Source of the DNA: Kiritimatiellia bacterium
Lineage (GTDB): Bacteria; Verrucomicrobiota; Kiritimatiellia; RFP12; UBA1067
Assembly: GCA_017430155.1 (NCBI GenBank)
Contig: JAFRNO010000271.1
Location: forward strand, 1-9,382
DNA: 9,382 bases
Direction of reading: 5' to 3'
The notes below the pieces were generated by a model that worked only from the letters and a program-made list of their open reading frames with translations, ran no database searches and was not told where the DNA came from. Positions 6,173-9,382 of this stretch are shown here, one piece after another (position 1 is the stretch's first letter; each line of letters begins with the position of its first letter). The translations under genes and the position numbers were made by a program.

Positions 6173-7194
6173 TGCTGGATACCTTTCTGAAGGGTTTCGA
6201 TGCGCGCGCGGATCTCGTCCGCATGGGGTGAAAGCGGGTATTCCCTGAGGAAGCGCTCCCAGGCCGCCGCAGCCGCGTGAGGGGTGCGCTGCTTCGAGTC
6301 GTAGAACTTGGCGCGCCGGTAGGCGTCGGCCTCCAGATGCCTCTCCAGTTCGGCGAGCCATTCCTTCATCTCGTCGACGCGGTCGTGGCGGGGATGGTCC
6401 GCGATCATCATCTTGAGGTACTTCTGCGTGTCGACGCAGCGGGGGATGTTGTAGGAGAGGCGGCGGCAGAGCCACATGCGGGCCTTCGCCTGGAGGTAGA
6501 CGGCGGCTTCGGCCTCGGCCGTCTTGGGAAACTTCATGATGAGCTGGTTGTAGACCTGCACGGCCTCCTCGTATTCGTCGTTCTGCTCGCGGAGGTCGGC
6601 GATCTTCAGCATCGTCTCCGGCACGTAGGAGGCGCGCGGCGCGCGGCGCACGACGGACTCGTAGTGCTGGCGCACGACGCGGTCGGAGGTGAAGGAGAGT
6701 CCGAACATGGTCTTCTTCTCCTTGACCATGAGGTTCGTGAGCTTGTAGAGGTACTCCACGAGCTCGAGATACGGGACTTCGCTCGGATAGAAGTCCAGCA
6801 GGTATTCAAGTTCCTCCAGCGCGTCGTCGTAGTCCTTCTCGTGCGCGTAGATCTTGACGATGCGGAGCTGGGCGTGAGGCGCCTCGGCGGCGGCGGGCCA
6901 CTCGCGCACGAGCGCATCGCAGGCACGGCGCGCCTTGCGGAAGGAGCTGGCGGCCTCGAGCTCCTTCGCGAGCTCGTACTGCTCGGCGGGCGTGGCACGG
7001 TCGACCCAGTTGAACCAGCTCTTGTCCTTTTTCTCCGGGCGTTTGAGGTCGTCCAGCCCGTCGAAGCCGGGGTAGGCGTCCGTCGCGTACGGGGAGTTCG
7101 CGGCGAACGAGGAACCGGCCACGCCGCGGTGGGGTTCGGCGGCCTGCGCGGCCACGCAGGCGCATACGGCAAAAAGCAATCCGATCTTGCGCAT
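6169..7194 (-). CDS. BamD-like TPR outer-membrane assembly protein
   Basis: The 341-residue exported protein is built mostly of helical TPR-like repeats from about residue 68 to the end. Examples are EQYELAKELEAASSFRKARRA, AQLRIVKIYAHEKDYDDALEELEYLL, and MLKIADLREQNDEYEEAVQVYNQLIMKFP followed by a matching last repeat, AWERFLREYPLSPHADEIRARIETL. This is the BamD/YfiO (outer membrane lipoprotein assembly) arrangement, in which TPRs bind BamA and nascent barrels. True BamD is a lipoprotein. Here the signal peptide has no convincing lipobox; signal peptidase I cleavage after Ala18 (AQA) looks likelier, although VCAC at 10-13 leaves some doubt. Strong GGAGGAG ribosome site 6 nt before the ATG. 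It starts 16 bp after the phosphatase gene and overlaps lptE. A different periplasmic TPR protein is the alternative. Confidence 0.75.
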   Translation of the reverse strand: MRKIGLLFAVCACVAAQAAEPHRGVAGSSFAANSPYATDAYPGFDGLDDLKRPEKKDKSWFNWVDRATPAEQYELAKELEAASSFRKARRACDALVREWPAAAEAPHAQLRIVKIYAHEKDYDDALEELEYLLDFYPSEVPYLELVEYLYKLTNLMVKEKKTMFGLSFTSDRVVRQHYESVVRRAPRASYVPETMLKIADLREQNDEYEEAVQVYNQLIMKFPKTAEAEAAVYLQAKARMWLCRRLSYNIPRCVDTQKYLKMMIADHPRHDRVDEMKEWLAELERHLEADAYRRAKFYDSKQRTPHAAAAAWERFLREYPLSPHADEIRARIETLQKGIQQ

Positions 7195-7210
7195 TCGTCT
7201 CTCCTCCGGG

Positions 7211-8491
7211 CTATTCCAACATGATCGAGCGGAACTTCTCGATCTCCTCGGGCGTCACGCCGCAGTCGAGCAGGTAGAGCTCGATCCTCTTGTTCCAGGG
7301 CGTGTCCGCATTGCCGTACTTTGCGAAACCTTCGTCGAAATACTGCTCGCGCCGCCAGTAGGACGGGCCGTTGTATCCCTTTTCGAGCTCCGGCAGGGAG
7401 GGATAGAACGTCGCCTCCCAGTCGGTTTCAAGGTCGTGCTTGTCCACGCCGAGGACGCCGTTGAGCACGTAGGCGAGCGAGCCCGTGCGGTCCGCGCCGC
7501 CGATGCAGTGGAAGTAGATCGGGTAGTTCTTCTCGTCGCAGAACACGCGGAAATTCTCGGCCATCGTCTTCATGCCGCCGGAACTGAGCCAGTCCAGCGA
7601 CTTCTTGAAGATGCCGTCGTAGGCGGACGACGGGCGGTGGATGAGCTTCACGCCGGGGCCGAGCGGGGACTCCTTCATGTCGGCGAGCTCGCGGCCCGAG
7701 CGCAGGTCGAGGTCGGTCTTGACGCCCAGCGTGTTGACGAAGAAGTCGACATCCTCGACCATCAGGCGGTTGCGCCCCTTCGCGTCGCCGTTTGTGCTGT
7801 TGTCGTTGAGGCCCTGGCCGCGGAACACCAGGCCCTGCTTCACGCGGCGGCCGTCGCGCGTCTTCCAGCCGCCGAGGTCGCGGATGTTGCCCACGCGCCC
7901 CTCGATGGCGATCCAGCGCGGCGGCTGGGCGTCCGTCTTGAACGAGGCGACGGGCGACTCGTGCGCCTTCTTCGCCTTGCCGCACTTGCACGGTCCCTTC
8001 AGCGTCGAGCCGCAGGAGTACTCCTTGCACTTGATGTCGCTCCACACCTTCCAGTAGTAGGTCTGGTCCAGCAGCAGGTTCGGACGCGGGACGGTCCACT
8101 TGTGGCGCATGGCCTCGCCATCCTTGCGCGACGAGACGTGGCTCGGCTCGAGCCAGTACGCCTTCGCGTCCGAGAGATCGGGCTTCGTGCCGATCACGAC
8201 CTTCCACGGTCCCTTCTCGCCGGCGGTCGTGCGCCAGCGCAGGACGAGCGGGGAGGAGATGCGCCACTTGTTCGCGCGATCCTTGCCGTAGGTGCGGTCG
8301 TCGTGCGGCTTGTCGTGGTCCGCCTTCAGCACGGCCAGGCGCTCCGCGTAGGTGGGGATCGCCATGATCTGGCGCTGCTCCTCCGTGAGGAGCTTCACGA
8401 CGGCTCCGTCCGCCGGCGACACGGGCGTCACGGCCGCGCGCGCGGCCAGGAAGGCGGCCGCCGCCAGCATCAGCAGGTTCTTCTTCAGCAT
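7211..8491 (-). CDS. Exported tyrosine phosphatase (Y_phosphatase3 type)
   Basis: The product is 426 residues with a Sec signal peptide (MLKKNLLMLAAAAFLAARA, cut before or after Ala20). The region 75-190 looks like a fibronectin-III-like beta domain (LVLRWRTT, WKVVIGTKPDLSDAK, YYWKVWSD). The catalytic domain begins near 196 with GRVGNIRDLGG, followed by FRGQGL and TDLDLRSGRELAD. The P-loop is HCIGGADRTG, with nucleophile Cys329 and Arg335, the HCxxGxDRTG form of Y_phosphatase3 (PF13350). Four cysteines (155, 160, 168, 170) are clustered in the N-terminal part. The family hydrolyses phosphotyrosine or related phosphoesters; export to the periplasm or surface implies an extracytoplasmic substrate that I cannot name. 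A good extended -10 promoter and AAAGGAAA ribosome site precede it, and it leads the operon continuing into the BamD-like gene. Confidence 0.88.
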   Translation of the reverse strand: MLKKNLLMLAAAAFLAARAAVTPVSPADGAVVKLLTEEQRQIMAIPTYAERLAVLKADHDKPHDDRTYGKDRANKWRISSPLVLRWRTTAGEKGPWKVVIGTKPDLSDAKAYWLEPSHVSSRKDGEAMRHKWTVPRPNLLLDQTYYWKVWSDIKCKEYSCGSTLKGPCKCGKAKKAHESPVASFKTDAQPPRWIAIEGRVGNIRDLGGWKTRDGRRVKQGLVFRGQGLNDNSTNGDAKGRNRLMVEDVDFFVNTLGVKTDLDLRSGRELADMKESPLGPGVKLIHRPSSAYDGIFKKSLDWLSSGGMKTMAENFRVFCDEKNYPIYFHCIGGADRTGSLAYVLNGVLGVDKHDLETDWEATFYPSLPELEKGYNGPSYWRREQYFDEGFAKYGNADTPWNKRIELYLLDCGVTPEEIEKFRSIMLE

Positions 8492-8534
8492 TCTGTCATT
8501 TCCTTTCAGGACACCTCTCTCGGTGGGGAAAGTA

Positions 8535-8543
8535 ATTATACCA
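8535..8543 (-). promoter_or_regulatory. Extended -10 promoter for the phosphatase operon
   Basis: On the minus strand this reads TGGTATAAT, a perfect -10 with the extended TG motif. Transcription would begin near 8528, giving a leader of about 37 nt before the ATG at 8491. No good -35 is visible (CGCACA or similar at the expected place), which fits a TG-extended promoter. It drives the phosphatase and probably the BamD-like, lptE and ahbAB genes after it. Confidence 0.65.
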
Positions 8544-8569
8544 TAATCCTTTGCGTTGTGCGCCGGTCA

Positions 8570-8583
8570 TGCGATTTCTCGCA
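8570..8583 (-). terminator. Small hairpin after the SDR gene
   Basis: As RNA on the minus strand this is a 5-bp stem TGCGA/TCGCA closing a GAAA tetraloop, one base after the SDR stop codon. GNRA loops are stable, so it may protect or end the SDR message. There is no U-tract, so intrinsic termination is doubtful. Confidence 0.3.
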
Positions 8584-8584
8584 A

Positions 8585-9355
8585 TCAGCCGGGGAGGCGC
8601 AGGCCGCCGTCGACGACGATGGTCGAGCCCGTGATGTAGCGCCCCGCGTCGGAGGCGAGCAGCAGCGCGGCGCCGGCGGCGTCCTCGGGGCGGGCGTAGT
8701 CGTGCATCGGGATGGCGTTCATCACCTTCTCCGCGTAGACGGGGTTGCCGAGCGCCGCCGCGTTGCGGTCGGTCGCGAACACGCCCGGGCAGAGGTTGTT
8801 CACGGTGATGCCCTCGCGCGCGACCTGGCGCGCCACGTTCCGCACGAGGTTCTCCTGCGCGGCCTTGGAGGCGGCGTAGGCGCACATCTGCGGGTGCGGA
8901 CGCGGCTCCTGCACGCTGCCCACGGCGATGAGGCGGCCCCAGCCCTGCGCCTTCATCTTCGGGTACGCGAGCTGGAACATCCGGAGCGTCGCGTGGAAGT
9001 TCACCTCCATCTCGCGGTGCGCCTCGACAAGGTCGAACTCCGACCAGGGGATGTTCATCTGGATGGACGCGTTCGCGACGAGGATGTCCGGCAGGGCGTC
9101 GAGCTCGCGGAGGCGCGCGAAGACCGCCTCCACGGCGGCGGGGTCGCCCAGATCGCCCGTCACGGCGTCGCAGGCGGGATTGAACGCGCGCACGGCCGCG
9201 AGGCTCTCCTCCAGCGGGCCGCTCGGCTTCACGCCGTGCACGACCACGCGCGCGCCGAACTCGGCGAACGCGGCGGCGATCGCGCGCCCGATGCCGCGGG
9301 CGCTTCCCGTGACGAAAGCCGTCTTGCCGGTCAAATCGAACTTTTCCTTGATCAT
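8585..9355 (-). CDS. SDR-family oxidoreductase
   Basis: The product is 256 residues, the usual length of a classical short-chain dehydrogenase. It shows TGSARGIG (16-23) for nucleotide binding, NAS at 95-97 in place of NNAG, the active-site Ser147 and the YxxxK pair Tyr160/Lys164 (CAYAASKAA), CPGVFAT (189-195), and the closing strand ITGSTIVVDGGL. Classical members interconvert hydroxyl and keto groups with NAD(P)H. The substrate is not clear: it resembles sugar-acid dehydrogenases and 3-oxoacyl-ACP reductases equally. AAAGGAG lies 4 nt before the ATG. It is separated from the downstream phosphatase by 93 bp and a new promoter, so it is probably the end of a transcript that enters from the right edge of the window. 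Confidence 0.9.
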   Translation of the reverse strand: MIKEKFDLTGKTAFVTGSARGIGRAIAAAFAEFGARVVVHGVKPSGPLEESLAAVRAFNPACDAVTGDLGDPAAVEAVFARLRELDALPDILVANASIQMNIPWSEFDLVEAHREMEVNFHATLRMFQLAYPKMKAQGWGRLIAVGSVQEPRPHPQMCAYAASKAAQENLVRNVARQVAREGITVNNLCPGVFATDRNAAALGNPVYAEKVMNAIPMHDYARPEDAAGAALLLASDAGRYITGSTIVVDGGLRLPG

Positions 9356-9382
9356 GTCGCTCCTTTCAGAAATGCGGCGAAA

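Noticed and set aside
5637..6224. Long in-frame upstream extension of the siroheme decarboxylase (to 527 residues)
   Set aside because: The extra ~195 residues are Arg/Pro/Ala-rich and overlap lptE entirely. The GTG at 5636 gives the right family N-terminus and a GTGA overlap.
6173..6475. Upstream extension of lptE to 6475
   Set aside because: It overlaps the BamD-like gene and places the signal peptide and lipobox in the middle of the protein.
6277..7224. 315-codon open frame on the plus strand opposite the BamD-like gene
   Set aside because: Val/Leu/Gly/Arg-rich shadow of GC-rich coding DNA, with no family motif and no ribosome site.
1..9382. CRISPR arrays, tRNA or rRNA genes, insertion sequences and transposases
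   Set aside because: I saw no regularly spaced repeats, cloverleaf or rRNA-like stretches, or transposase motifs on either strand.

Overview
The window looks like chromosomal DNA from a Gram-negative, probably anaerobic bacterium of the PVC group. My best guess is a gut-type Kiritimatiellota (Kiritimatiellae). The reasons are the outer-membrane biogenesis genes (BamD-like, LptE), a haem-pathway siroheme decarboxylase of the Ahb type, high GC, and exported proteins with DxDxDG calcium motifs and CarboxypepD-like domains that I associate with that group. This taxonomic call is inference from gene content and no search was run. Every gene I accept is on the minus strand, so the window reads from right to left.

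Right part (9355 to 4641, GC-rich): an SDR oxidoreductase comes first. After it lies a 93-bp gap holding a small hairpin and a clear extended -10 promoter. That promoter serves a four-gene run: exported tyrosine phosphatase, BamD-like TPR protein, LptE lipoprotein, and a two-domain siroheme decarboxylase (AhbA-AhbB fusion). The last three are tightly packed, with ATGA and GTGA overlaps. The BamD and LptE products belong to outer-membrane protein and LPS assembly. The decarboxylase is metabolically unrelated and appears to be a passenger.

Middle part (4640 to about 2755, GC-rich): a second extended -10 promoter sits only 12 bp from the start of a small exported protein with a canonical EF-hand loop. 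A two-membrane-segment protein with TSP3-like calcium repeats follows 4 bp later. Its coding sequence carries two 21-bp palindromes (9-bp arms, 3-nt loop) resembling REP elements, one preceded by GTAG.

Left part (about 2755 to 1): base composition drops sharply inside the TSP3-like gene (67% GC at 2761-2820, 42% at 2641-2700). It stays low through that gene's last ~60 codons, an exported CarboxypepD-like protein and a coiled-coil lipoprotein. GC then recovers over a 46-residue helical protein and a DUF5131 (Gp37/Gp68, three-Cys motif) gene cut off by the window edge. Gaps from 4563 to 1 run from 4-bp overlaps to 52 bp, so this may be one long transcript. The most unusual part of the window is this mosaic surface-protein cassette: a calcium-binding pair, a composition breakpoint inside a gene, and a foreign-looking block of exported proteins.
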